A stretch of DNA of 64,000 bases from Dillenia suffruticosa (lineage: Eukaryota > Streptophyta > Magnoliopsida > Dilleniales > Dilleniaceae). Positions 49,536 through 61,290 of the stretch are shown here, one piece after another. Numbering within the stretch: the stretch's first letter is position 1; every line of letters starts with the position of its first letter. Both the position numbers and the translations under genes were made by a program. Location of the stretch: contig JAVTVX010000002.1 in assembly GCA_033439265.1 (NCBI GenBank), positions 1,064,001-1,128,000 on the forward strand, in the 5' to 3' direction. A model generated the notes under the pieces. It was not told the origin of the DNA. It worked only from the letters and a program-made list of their open reading frames with translations, and searched no databases.

Positions 49536-52446
49536 TGGTCACTGCTCACTAGTCACCCCCACCAACTCTTTTGTTCATTTTCTCTTTCCCGCAGGATAGA
49601 AAACATTGGCAAGGAAGGAAAATAAGGAAGAGGGCGTGCTTTTAATTGTGGTCGAGGGCAGGTCAGTCAAAACTTGAGATTGAGCTTGGGTCCGGGTAGC
49701 TCGGTATCGACCTCGAGTTTGACTCAATAACATAGACAACGACTTATCAAAAGGACGTATCAAACAAGAATCAAATATAAACTCAATAGTGAAATTCCAT
49801 TGTAAATTCATCCAACATGTGACTTATTTGACTTATTCCTTCCACACGCAACTACTAAAAAAGAAATTTTTTATTAATGTTCTAGTTTGAAGTTAAATCA
49901 AATTTACACGTGTACATCGTATTAATGGATTTGGATATTATGGATTTTAATTTAGAGCACCAAACGTTAATGAACTATAACTCAACTAGTACCATCTCTC
50001 TTCTTATAAATATCTCGAATTCAAGCTTTTCTATATTAAAAAAAGAAAGAAAAATTGAAACACCAAATTCAATTCTCTTGTTTGTATACTCAATTTTAAA
50101 AGGAAATTGAATCGGAACTAAAAAAGAAATTCAAACTTCATTCTGATCATATAATGTTTAATAATAACGTATTCAAATCTTATATGTAAATTTTTCATAT
50201 TTCAAATCTAATAGTAAATTTAAATCCAAATTATCTGTTGTAATCTTAAGGTTCAAGGAAATAAAACACTGGATCACCATTGGAAAGGACCGGATCATAC
50301 TACTCCATCCTCGCATGGGAAGTGTGAGAAAATTTAAGGAGGATTTGACACCATAATAATAACATTAGAATCTTAGGATTTTAGATTTTCTAGAAATTGA
50401 AAACCTATTCTTTATCAAGTTAGCTAGAAAATGGGTACGTGTGTGTATATATTTTAATTCGGTAAGCAATGATGAATTGTTTGAAGATACGACCAAAATG
50501 GTGTAATTTGTAAGTGAAAAAAAATGAAAGAAATTATCTAGCTATACAAATAAAATATCAAATTAATTGAATTATACGTGAAATATATTATTAATGTATC
50601 TGATTTTTAATTTATTTGATTTACATAAAATTACTTCTAATCATACTAATTTGATATTTCGTGAAGAAGAAAATATTATTATCCTTTTATTTCTCAATTT
50701 TTTGGAAGAAATTAAAGAAATAAAAATAGAAAATAGAAAACAAAAATCAGGCGGAAGCAAAGTGGATGAAGGCTTGATTTTGACGAGGGGAAATTGGGCC
50801 ACGCACACCCCGCATGCGCCGCACATGACTCTCCGACTCCGTACATCCTTTGCCCCAAGCTTGCGGTGCTTTTCAAGGAAACTTGAAAGGTCAGTATTCT
50901 TAATTAATAATAATTAAAAAATTAAAGTAAAAATACACTATTCTTCCTGAGTCTTCTCTTCCGTATCTGCTTATTTAAATTAAGTTAATTAATATATAAA
51001 TTAACGTGTGCAGTAATTTTATTGTTTTCGATTAAATTCGATTCGAATCAAATTAGATTTTTAAAAGATAAAACTCTCGCGACACTTATTATTGTCATAT
51101 ACAAAATTTAAATCTATAATTTTATTTAAAAAATATCAATATTCAATTACTGAATCAATTAAATATTTATATTTGTTCAATTATCTAATAAAGAAGACCC
51201 CTAAATATAATTAAAAATGTACAAAAATCTAACTTAATTAGTAAAAATTACACCTCAAAAATAAATAAAATCCAAAATTTAATTAGTGGCAATCACTTTA
51301 CAAAAATTTTAAAATCATAATGAATTTACCAAAAGTTCTTGCATAATACATAAAATCTGTGAATTATTATATATTACCCGATAAATTAATTAAAACATTT
51401 AAAAAATGAAATGGTAGTTAGAGGTTTAGGGTGTGTTTAGTCGAGGTAAACATATGTGTTTTTCAGAAAATATTTTCTAAGAAAATAAACTATATTCAAA
51501 TATTTTACTTTTTAATTTTTACAAAATGAAAATCGGAGAAAACGGTTTTCAAATTTATTAAGAGAAAAAAAAATTAATTTTAGAGTTGTTTTCTACTATT
51601 TTTCGTTATAAGTAAAATTCATATTTTTCAAAATTTTTTAACTTTGTTAGAAAAAATTAGAGATAAAACAATATGTATCTTTTGAAAATATTTTCTAAAT
51701 TTTCTAATCTTTTCTTTAGAAATAGAAAATATAAGAAAATTAGATATGAAAAATTAAAAAACATTTTCTATAACTAAAAAGCACCCATATATTCCAAACT
51801 CATGCATACTCAAATTCGGACTTGGTGTAGGAAACCGGAAAATGCATGGAAAATAAGAGGAAACTAATATCGATGTCCCACCTCATGGAATCTCTCTCTC
51901 TCTCTCTCTCTCAATCTCACATTCAGTCAAAGAGAGAGAAAATGATGTTTGGAAGCCAGTTAATGCTCATCATTTCTTCTCTTTTGAAAGCTCAAGTTGA
52001 TAAAAAGTCAATTTCCATGCAAAACTAAAAAACAATTTCTGGGTCAAGTTCAAGACATTGAAGATTACTTGTTGGAAGAAAACTTTCGGAAGATCAAACA
52101 CATTTGATCTGAAACTTCCAATATTATACGTTAAAAGTCAATATCATGTAATTACATATCATGCCCACGTCAAGGAAAGACCACAACAATAGCAGGTTCT
52201 TTCGAAGAAATTTGTATGACTTCTCCCTTCTCATCCAGCCGCAAAGATAAATTCATATAATTCTTTTTTATTAAAGTGATATTTGTCATACTTAAAAGTA
52301 AATCTTAACTTTCTCAGAAGTTTATATTGTGACCTCAGAAAATTAAGTCTATTTTGAACGTGAAGATTACGAAGGCCTTCTTATCCTATAAAAAAAGAAA
52401 AAAGAAAAAAACCAGCAATTAATTCTTTATTAATGATTCTCTTAGC

Positions 52447-52491
<45 letters not shown>

Positions 52492-53647
52492 AATGTTATT
52501 TCTCACTGTAAACAATTAAAAAAAAAAGGTTTTATTTTTCTGGGCAACACATTTGTTGTCGTTGGTTGCATTAATTGTGTAGGGCATCATTATTGATCTT
52601 TACACGTTGTTTGGACATTCTACATCGACAGATTTTCGTAATTCTCTCTCTCTCAACTTGTAAAACTTCCATAATTGAGCACGAGAGCAACTTTCAAAAC
52701 ATTGTTTTTGTTTAATATCTTGTAAATGGGAAACCATTGATTAGATGTGTTATTTCAAGATTGCTGTCGAGAGGCCAAAAATTTTAGCTTTAGACTTGGA
52801 GGGCATGTAGGAAAACAAAAGGGTATAGCTTGGTTGTATGACATATTAAAGAAATTAGTATCAATCAAATTTATATTACCAAAAAAAAAAAAACAGAGAC
52901 AGAGAGAGAAGCCATTGATGAGATGTATCACTTCAAGTGAATGCCATGTCACGAGGATTTTTAGTGTAATACATATTTCAAGAATCTAATTTCAATGCTA
53001 AATTACTATTAAACAAACTTCTCATTAAATAAAATAATTCTAATTCTAATTAGTTAAAAGATCATTAATTTTTAATCAGAATAGCTTATATTCCGCCTTA
53101 GACTGTTTGCATAATCATTTTACCAAGTCTACCCAACAGACTAACAAATACTATTTAATAAAAGAATAGTATTAAATGAACCAAATTCTTTATAATCAAA
53201 TTATTAATATATTTTTATAGATTTAAATAAATATGTAATTAAAAATTAATCTACACTGCTATATAAAATTAAATTTATTTAGCTTATGATAACAAAATTT
53301 CTTCTTATTTTTTTTATTTGATGTTTGATTAATCGGTATTTAAAAATATATTTCGATTAATTCGGGTAATGAGATTCTCAATGTAATTTTATTTATTTTT
53401 AAAATTTAAATTTAACTTTTAATTAAAAAATTTTACGTTCCTTTCACCGATCCAACCGTTCAATAAATCTTCATATTTTCTCTTTATTACTTGGTGAACA
53501 TTAGGTCGATTCTGACCTTGTAAACCAAGCAATTTCTCATACTTGGGTTGGGAAGGGGGGGTGAATGGAAGGCTTCTTTTGTATTAAAAGGTCGTTTCTC
53601 TTTGGTCGAAGGTCCAATTCAATTCAACACGACACGCAACGTGCACC
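49536..53647. other. Noncoding upstream block of GLR copy 5
   Basis: No gene. Homologous to the other upstream blocks, with the MITE-like insertion at 51429-51787, a (CT)n tract near 51893-51912, another at about 52450-52489, a private segment (about 52180-52980) with no recognised content, and a SINE-like stretch at about 53320-53465. Confidence 0.65.
51429..51787. mobile_element. MITE-like insertion shared with unit 3
   Basis: About 358 bp with imperfect inverted ends: gggtgtgtttagt at the left, and actaaaaagcaccc at the right (inverse gggtgctttttagt). Same insertion point as 33816-34163; empty in units 1 and 4. Noncoding. Confidence 0.6.
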
Positions 53648-53663
53648 CACGTGGCATATAAAA
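53648..53663 (+). promoter_or_regulatory. G-box plus TATA box, GLR copy 5
   Basis: CACGTG at 53648-53653 and TATAAAA at 53657-53663, 62 bp before the ATG. Same arrangement as copy 4. Function inferred from motif and position. Confidence 0.45.
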
Positions 53664-53718
53664 ATAGGCAGACTAGAGAGGCGGCTCTAGTCTTGGGAAG
53701 GCATTTCAAAGCACAAAA

Positions 53719-56700
53719 ATGGATACACTTCGTTATCTGTTCTTCGCTTTTGTTTCACTACTTTTATTGCTTTCTTCAAAAGCAAATGGTGGTGGTAAGG
53801 AAGATGTGATAGGAGCTATTATTGACACCAGTTCTCGCGTGGGAAAAGAAGAGAGCTTGGCAATGGAAATGGCTGCTGAAGATTTCAACAATCACTTCAA
53901 TCAAACTCTGCATTTGATAGTCAAGGACTCCCAAAGCCAACCCCTTCAAGCAGCTCTTATGGGTATGTTTAGTAATTGCATTACCCGCAGAAATTTGAAC
54001 TTTTTTTTTTCAATTGATTGTTTTGGATAAAATTTTAATTTGAAGATTCGCCATGTTAACAACCCATTAATTTTTGAATTCTATAAGTGGTGCGTTTTAC
54101 GTGTTTAGTCATTTTGTTTGTTTTATTTCAAAGGATTCTTGTACTGTAAACCTTTTGAGTAATCAATCATGAAAAAAGGCAAATATCCATTAATCCTTTT
54201 GGATGCCAAATTTATATTTTTGGTGGTCAGATTCTTTTAGATTCTTGGACTGTAAAAACATCTCCTTTTTTTTTTTTAACTAAATGCATTTTTGTTGGAA
54301 ATGCAGCTATGGATTTGATAGGGACAGAGAGGGTGAAAGCTATTTTAGGACCCAATTCATGGGAGGAAGCAAAATTGGTTGCAGAAATTGGAAGAAGGAC
54401 ACAGACCCCAATACTTAGTTTTCACGAGACTACTCCAAATTGGGCAATAGAGAAATGGCCTTTCTTGATTCAAGCCTCATCTGATCATTGCATTCAAATG
54501 AAGGCCATTGCAGCAATTGTTCAATCTTGGAAATGGCGTCAAGTCACTCTTTTATACGAAGATGTTGATTCTTACGTCAATGGGGTATTCCCTTACCTCT
54601 CTGATGCTCTTTACGGCATCGACGTCGTGATTGCAGAACTAGTAGCTCTCCCACCTGCCAATTCTCCATCATCTTTGTTGTTTGATGCACTCGTGAGGCT
54701 TAGAGAAGGGCAATGCAGAGTTTTCATTCTTCATTCTTCTTTAGAATTGGCTTTAAAGATCTTTGAAACTGCGAAAACGTTGGAGATGATGGAAAAGGAT
54801 TTTGTATGGATTGCTACGCATTCTATAACAGGTATGGTGCACTCTATTGACCATGTAAACATCTCATACATGCAAGGCGGTCTTGGAGTCAGGAGCTATT
54901 TCTCCGAGAGTGGAGACTATTATAAGTCGTTTTATAAGAGGTTTCGCAAAAGATCTCAAGTGAGGCATCCTCATGAAGAAAATCATGGGCCTGGGATTTT
55001 TGCAGTTCAGGCTTATGATGCTGTTTGGACAGTAGGTTTAGCAAGTATAGGAGGATCTGGTTCAATTAGCACTGATATGAGAGGACAAAATTTGTTAGAA
55101 AATATATTGGAAAGTGATTTCAATGGTCTAACCGGCCAGATCCAATTTATAGATCAGAAGTTACCGGCAACAAAGATATTTGGGATCATCAATATTGCGG
55201 GGAGAAGCTATAGAGAACTTGGGTTTTGGTCAGAAAACATGGGATTTTCAGAAACAGTTGAAATGGGAGCTAAAAACTTTTCTTCCATGGAAAACTTGGA
55301 ACCGGTGATTTGGCCAAAGGGGCCAAAAACAACTCCCAAAGGATGGACTTTTCCAATCTCATCAAATGCCACACTTAGAATTGGTGTTCCCACATCCACT
55401 TTCAGGCAATTTGTTACAGTAGAGAAGGATAATTCCCCACCTCTAGGGAACAATTATACGGGGTTTTCAATTGAAGTCTTCAAAGCTGCAATAGAGTATT
55501 TGCCTTATCCATTGCCATATGAATTTGTCAATTTTACCGGATCATACGATGACTTAGTGCAGAGCATCTACTTAAAGGTATGGAGTTTGTTCATGTTCTT
55601 TTCTAAAAGATGTGCAGAGAGTTTCAGACAACATAATTAGAAACATCTTAGTAGTTCAGGTTTCATCCCAACACTTATGATTAGTGCTATGTAGCTCCTG
55701 CATATTTGAATGGCTTGTGTTTTGGAATAGGTTGAGCAGTTGCTTGTGGCTTTACCTTGATTTGAGTTGTCTACTGTTTATGCTTGTTTTGGGACTGTGT
55801 TTAGGCTCTCATTTTAGTTTTATGGTTTGAGGTTCAGCGGCTTTTTCTTTTTCATTTATAGACAGCTTCCACGTTTGTTTTTTGGTGTTGGGACAAAATT
55901 TAGATCCTGTCAAATGTCAATGGTTCCGTTTTTCTGCAAATACTGCGTTTGGTTTGAAGACCTCATCCTAGCAATATGCTGGAATGAAGTAGTTCCAGAC
56001 GATGGACACATCACACTCATTCCCAGTAAAATTTAATTTCATTATAAATTATAAAGGTGTAGCATAAAAAAAAATGGGTAACTTCTTCTCTTTTTTCCTT
56101 GCCAGATCAATAAGGTCATGAAATACTTCGATTCATTTATTTTTAATTTTAAATAAAATGGATTTACTTGGACTAGTACATGATTTTCTTTTTGTCTCTT
56201 TGGGATTAGGTCTTATATGAGGAGGGCTAGGGAAACATTTTAGGATTGATCCCACATGTACATACACATATATCTGCCTATTTGTGTTTTAGCATGTGCA
56301 TGTGCTTATGTCTTACGAGCAAAATCATTTTCAGACATATATACCAAACAATAATTTTCTGTGTATGACTGATTTTTGGTAGCAGACTATGCATCTCTGT
56401 AGTGCATAACTGCAGTATATCAGCTCTGTTAACCTTAATGGCATTTAGTTACTTGATGCATAGTTAACTATCTTTTTGTATTTTTTAAAAAACTAATGAT
56501 TCAAGTACGATGATTGATAGGAGTTTGATGCTGTAGTTGGCGATGTAGCAATTATAAGCAAGCGATACAAATGGGCAGAATTTTCACACCCTTACGCAGA
56601 ACCAGGACTGGTGTTGGTTTCTCCGGCTCGGCTCCAAACAAGGGACAAAGCCTGGCTTTTTATGAGACCCTTCACCATAACCATGTGGCTTCTCACAGGG

Positions 56701-57887
56701 ATTATCAATATTTTCAATGGCTTTGTTGTGTGGTTAATAGAGCGCAATCACTGCCCAGAACTCAAAGGTCCTTTGCTTAACCAAATTGGGACTCTACTTT
56801 GGCTTGCCTTCAACACACTCTTCTCTTTACATGGTAATAATTAACTCTTTAAGTAGCTTTATGAAGCCTGTGCTAAACTTTTAGGACAATCAGTCAGAAG
56901 CAATATATATGTGCAGGGGAGAAAATGCACAGTAATTTATCGCGAATGGCTATGGTGGTGTGGCTGTTTGTAGCATTTGTGATCACACAAAGTTTCACAC
57001 AAAGTTACACAGCGAGCCTAAGCAGCATGCTCACTATGCAAAAGTTTGAGGCCACAGTGAAGGATGTGGAGACGCTGAAGGCTATAAAAGCACCAGTTGG
57101 ATATGGTAAAGGATCATATGTGGAGGGATATTTGATCGATGTCTTGGGCTTTAACTCAAAGCTCTTGAAAAACTATAAGACACCCGAAGATTATGATCAA
57201 GCTTTCAGAAACCAATCGATTAAGGCTGCTTTCATTGAAGCCCCTTTGGCCAAAGTATTCCTTACCAAGTATTGCACGGGCTACACTCAATCTGGGCCAT
57301 CATTTAAAATTGGAGGATTTGGATATGTAAGTCCCCCCCCCCACTCACACCCACACACCTACACATGCCCGCACAACATGCTAGATGATGAACATTTATA
57401 TAAAACTATTGACAACTCACTTACATTTACATGACCATACTCCAAAATTTAGTTTAGAAGTATGGTATGTGACAAACCTAGGACAAACCATGACCGCCAA
57501 TGAAACATTTTCATGTGCAATGTGCTGTTGTAACAGGCATTTCCAAGGGGGTCTCAACTGGTACCTGACATGTCAGAAGCAATTCTAAAGTTATCGGAAC
57601 AAGGAAGGCTAAGAGAGCTAGAGAACGGCATGATTGCCTCTGAGACCTGTGTCGATGAAGATTCAATCAAGGATCATTCATCTCTTAGTCCCAACAGTTT
57701 CTGGGTACTTTTCACGATATCAGTAGGCAGTTCAACAATGGCTTTGATCATCAATGTTATTTATGAGCTGAACTTTGAGGAGCTCATGCTTGAATACTTA
57801 ACCATTTGGGTATTCATATCAGCTGTAATGAAGCAAAGAAGGCAATTACCAAGGGTCAGTGATCCAGAAATGGGGCCACATGCATAA
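53719..57887 (+). CDS. GLR: Glutamate receptor-like channel, copy 5 (intact, 862 aa, altered M3)
   Basis: Exons 53719-53962, 54307-55577, 56521-56833, 56917-57326 and 57537-57887, frame continuous. All receptor domains are present, with S2 acidic residue E (AAFIEAP) and the short C-terminus ending MGPHA, as in copy 4. Exon 4 is 410 bp rather than 398 because 12 bp are repeated in tandem (56984-56995 and 56996-57007). This turns ITQSYTASL into ITQSFTQSYTASL and adds four residues in M3 just before the conserved SYTASL gate motif, which should shift the register of the helix. The 5' end (LLLLLSSKANGGGKED) matches copy 3, and the 3' half (FPISS, LGNN, INIAGRS) matches copy 4. Whether the channel still gates is unknown. 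Confidence 0.9.
56984..57007 (+). repeat. 12-bp in-frame tandem duplication in M3 of GLR copy 5
   Basis: Two units, cacacaaagttt and cacacaaagtta. The other four copies have one. Adds residues TQSF. Confidence 0.93.
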
Positions 57888-58256
57888 ATCTGTCCATCAG
57901 CGTCTTCTTTTGCAATTCAAGGACTGGCAAGGCATTGAATAGAGAGCAATTGCTAGAGCCATTTTAACTTGCATTCATTGCACATGTACCATGTACAAAA
58001 GTAAAGATCATAAGCCTCAGCAAAAGCACATTAATAGGTTGTAAGAAAAAAAAATACATTTGTAAATATTCTCTATCACCGGTGATCAGTTTAGCTCCAA
58101 AGCAGCCTCACCTTCTAATCTCCTTGAGATTAAAGTTGATTGTAAATATTATAAATATACACAGAAACCCAAATGTGATCTAGTCTAAATCTTTATCTAG
58201 TTTATTTTGATCCATAAACTCTTATTTTATTTTTACTTTAGCTCGAACTTTGTATG

Positions 58257-58262
58257 AATAAA
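58257..58262 (+). terminator. Candidate polyadenylation signal, GLR copy 5
   Basis: AATAAA about 370 bp after the stop, in the same conserved stretch (gaataaatgcgaaatc) as behind copies 1 and 2. Confidence 0.35.
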
Positions 58263-58900
58263 TGCGAAATCTGAAGAAGCATAATATCACAAAGAAAGTA
58301 AGATATTAAACTTGCATTTTTGCACTCATTCATGCAGAATATTTGCAATAGGATTACAAGAATTTTTTTTCTTGAAATTTTTTACAATTCAATCCCAATA
58401 GAAAAACAAAGGATTAAAGCAAAAATGGGCATTTGAATTGATAATACCCAATAAATAAAAAAGAAAAAAGAAAAAGGAAAAAAGGAAAAAGGCATTAAAA
58501 GTTACAACAATCAGACATCAAGAAACACCACTCAGCCCGACAAAACTCTCTTTCATGCATCCCAATAGAAACCCCACAACCCCAACTATCCAATCCACCA
58601 TCTACTGCCCCCCACAAAAATTATGTAAATACTTGAAATTTCAGAGGAATTAAAAAAAATTAAAAAGAAAAAAAATCAAATGAGTTATAGAGTCACAATT
58701 AAAAAAAATTACAAAAAAGAATCACACCCCCAAGTCCCAACCCACTAAAAAAGTTCTGATGATTACAGCAACCAATGATTTCGTGCCACGTATTCATGCA
58801 GACCCTCCCTCCAATCATGCAAGCTTGCCAGGGTCCCACGTAAGAATAGAAAAGAGGGACAACAACATGTGACTGCTAAGCAGGTTAGCACAATGCACCA

Positions 58901-58904
<4 letters not shown>

Positions 58905-58935
<31 letters not shown>
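58905..58935 (+). repeat. (CT)n tract just past the bZIP stop
   Basis: CT repeats on +, so (GA)n in the bZIP transcript, beginning about 12 nt after its stop codon. A shorter version follows the exon-4 relic at 49268. Confidence 0.9.
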
Positions 58936-58944
<9 letters not shown>

Positions 58945-58947
58945 ACA

Positions 58948-60855
58948 TCAGCTGAGATTGAGAATTTGCTCCGCATTCGTACATCCCATGGCATCAGAGG
59001 TCGGAGGTACTGCTGCTGCAACATTGTGGTTTCTGTTGTTGTTGCCGCCGCCATTGTTGTTCATCTTTTTTAGGTTTTGTTGATGATATACTTGTCTTAA
59101 TCTCTCTATCTCCTTCTTTAATGCTTCTTGATGTGCTGCAACATTGCACAAAACATCACAAAAATGCTCAGAGAGTATTGTGGCTTACAAATTCAATCTT
59201 GTTAGAAGATTTAATTAGACTCTGGTTATCGGATACCGACGATTTATTATAAAAATAAAAAATTAAAATTTTTTCTAATTATATAATGTTTCATTAAAAC
59301 CAAAAATATAAAATGAAAAATGTGACTAAAACACAAAATTTTACCTTTTTATCAATGAATTTTAATTTTAAAAAATTTATATTACATTAAACTTGATTTC
59401 TTTTATTCTACTAATTAGTTCTTTACATTTTGGATTCATTCAGTATTTTATGAAAATTTTGTAAGTACACAACTTATTATTATGGCTAACCAAGAAAAAG
59501 TAACTTTTTCCCTCCTAAATTATTTTGAAACACAAAGTTAATCTTCTACTTGGCCATGCAAAATTGAGTACTAATGATGATTTAGATATTATTTACTTTT
59601 CCCGGATCCTTTATAACTTAAAAGTAGAAAAATGATAAAGAAGCACATCTAAAAAGCATGAATATATATCCATTCATGTCTGCCTCCATGATTATAGAGC
59701 CAAAGAATTTCAAACGCCATACTTGATATTTTTAGGGAAAAAATTTAATTATAATAAATGAATTAAGCTCCTACCATCTTTGAAAATTTTATCTTGAGCA
59801 AGTGCAGCAATCCTTTGCTTAAGAGCACTATTGTCAACATTAAGAGCTAGACGTTGATGATCCAAAAATGCAACCCGCGGTGACAATGCTGATACTTCAG
59901 TCTAGAATTTGCATTACCCACAAAAAAGGGAAAAAAAATTATAATTCAGTAAAATCAAAACCATATGATAACTAAAAGAACAAAAACCAAAAGAACAAAA
60001 ATTTATATATATGCTATAGAAAATAGTCATGAAAATCACATTATACCTGCAATGTTGTGACACTTCTTTCAAGCTCTGAAATGTACTGTAGTTTCCTAAC
60101 TCTTGATCTCTGAGCTGATTGACGATTTGCTAGAATTCTGATAATTAGACCCCAGAAGCAAAAAAAAAAATATATGTATCACATAATTAGCAATGCTTCA
60201 TTTTGTATAGCACCAACATTTAGATTCAATTCACACTCGAAAGATACATATATATATATTATGTTTTGCAAATAGTATAGTTTGTAAATTTTTAACGTAA
60301 TGTGGTTTACCTTTTAACCCTTTTAGGATCGATTATGGGATCGGTGGTGGCTGTGGCGGAGGTGCTGGAGGAAGGTGGCGGAGTGGATTGTTGAGGCTCC
60401 ATTTTGCATGAACTTTCAACCTCACCTGGCTCACTTTTAGGTGGTGGTTGATTTTGTACTAATGTTGGCTTTTCCTCAATGTTACTATTTTGGTCGGATG
60501 GTGTTGATGGATTCGAGGACGACAACGTAGTAGGCAGCCCATTGCCGGCAACAACGTTGTCAGAGAACATGGACATGAGTTGCTCATCGTCCAAACGGTC
60601 AAAACCACCATTGTTGTTGTTGTGATTATCGTCGAGGGCAACCAATGGGCTCTCTAGGAACGCAATGGAGTCACTTACGGAGCGTCTGTGGGTCCCCCGA
60701 CGGGCCGACGAGAAGTCGAGGAATTCGTCTACCCAAGACGGGTGTTGGGCGGCGGTGGTGGGAAGGTTCATGGGTTCCATGGCGGGGAATTTTTGGAGAG
60801 TAAATGAAGGCCAATTTTGAGCCATGTTTGGGATCTTGGGTGGCAATTGTCCCAT
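58948..60855 (-). CDS. bZIP61: bZIP transcription factor, group E bZIP34/bZIP61 type (intact, 316 aa)
   Basis: Nuclear DNA-binding transcription factor expected to dimerise through its zipper. Exons on the - strand: 60855-60311, 60137-60047, 59901-59775 and 59135-58948, all GT-AG, frame continuous. The start [11 protein letters not shown] matches the family N-terminus (Arabidopsis bZIP61 begins [11 protein letters not shown], from memory). An upstream in-frame ATG at 60966 is less likely. Features: conserved [19 protein letters not shown] near residues 43-61, an acidic DDEQLMSMF stretch, a Ser/Pro/Gln-rich linker, the basic region [18 protein letters not shown] across the exon 1-2 junction with the N-x7-R signature, then the zipper over exons 2-4 ([36 protein letters not shown]). 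An Asn-rich tail ends AEQILNLS. Exon 4 begins with the last heptads, which is why the relics behind the GLRs show [13 protein letters not shown]. Confidence 0.94.
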
Positions 60856-61290
60856 GTATGAATATATGCTATTTGTGTCAAAATTTGGACACAAATTAAG
60901 GAGAAGGAGAGAGGGAGATTGAGAGAGAGATTGAGAGAGAAGAGAGAAACAAACTAATTTGGTCAACCAACAATTGGCATACTACTTAGCATGCATCTTT
61001 ATGTACTCTCTAGAAATGTCTGGATACCCAATCAGAAAAAGAACATACATCATAACCTATATCATCAAAGATAGAGAGAGAGTGATCTCTCTCTCTTTCT
61101 CTCTCCCTCTCTTTCTATTCCAGATGGGCGGGGGGAATGTGCTGAGGAGAGTGGTTTTTTAGGGAGTGATCTGGCCCAGAGGTTTTGGAGGGGGAGAAGA
61201 GAGGGGGAGTCACATGGGGGATTAGGACAGCTAGCAACAGCTGGGTGGGGGTGGGGGGTTCTTTCAACGGTTTCACTGGAAAGTCGCACT
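60856..61290 (-). promoter_or_regulatory. bZIP leader and proximal promoter (GA-rich as transcribed)
   Basis: Upstream of the bZIP ATG on the - strand. It contains CT/GA-rich stretches (60901-60950 and 61070-61120 on +). An in-frame ATG at 60966 with no intervening stop could extend the protein by 37 residues, but the extension is low-complexity. No firm TATA box identified. Confidence 0.4.

Larger units (their letters stand above)
57888..58947. other. Convergent 3' region between GLR copy 5 and bZIP
   Basis: No gene. The two genes end tail to tail, 1060 bp apart. Candidate AATAAA for the GLR at 58257-58262. The bZIP 3' untranslated region should lie leftward from 58947 and starts with a (GA)n stretch as transcribed (58905-58935 on +). 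Confidence 0.6.
49536..60966 (+). repeat. Tandem duplication unit 5 (GLR copy 5 + intact bZIP gene)
   Basis: Full-length upstream block, GLR copy 5, convergent flank and the only complete bZIP gene. It probably carries the ancestral right edge of the array, since sequence to its right is not repeated in the window. Confidence 0.72.

Noticed and set aside
60856-60966. 37-residue N-terminal extension of the bZIP protein
   Set aside because: Open and in frame, but low-complexity (Ser/Leu-rich) and the family N-terminus matches from the internal methionine at 60855.
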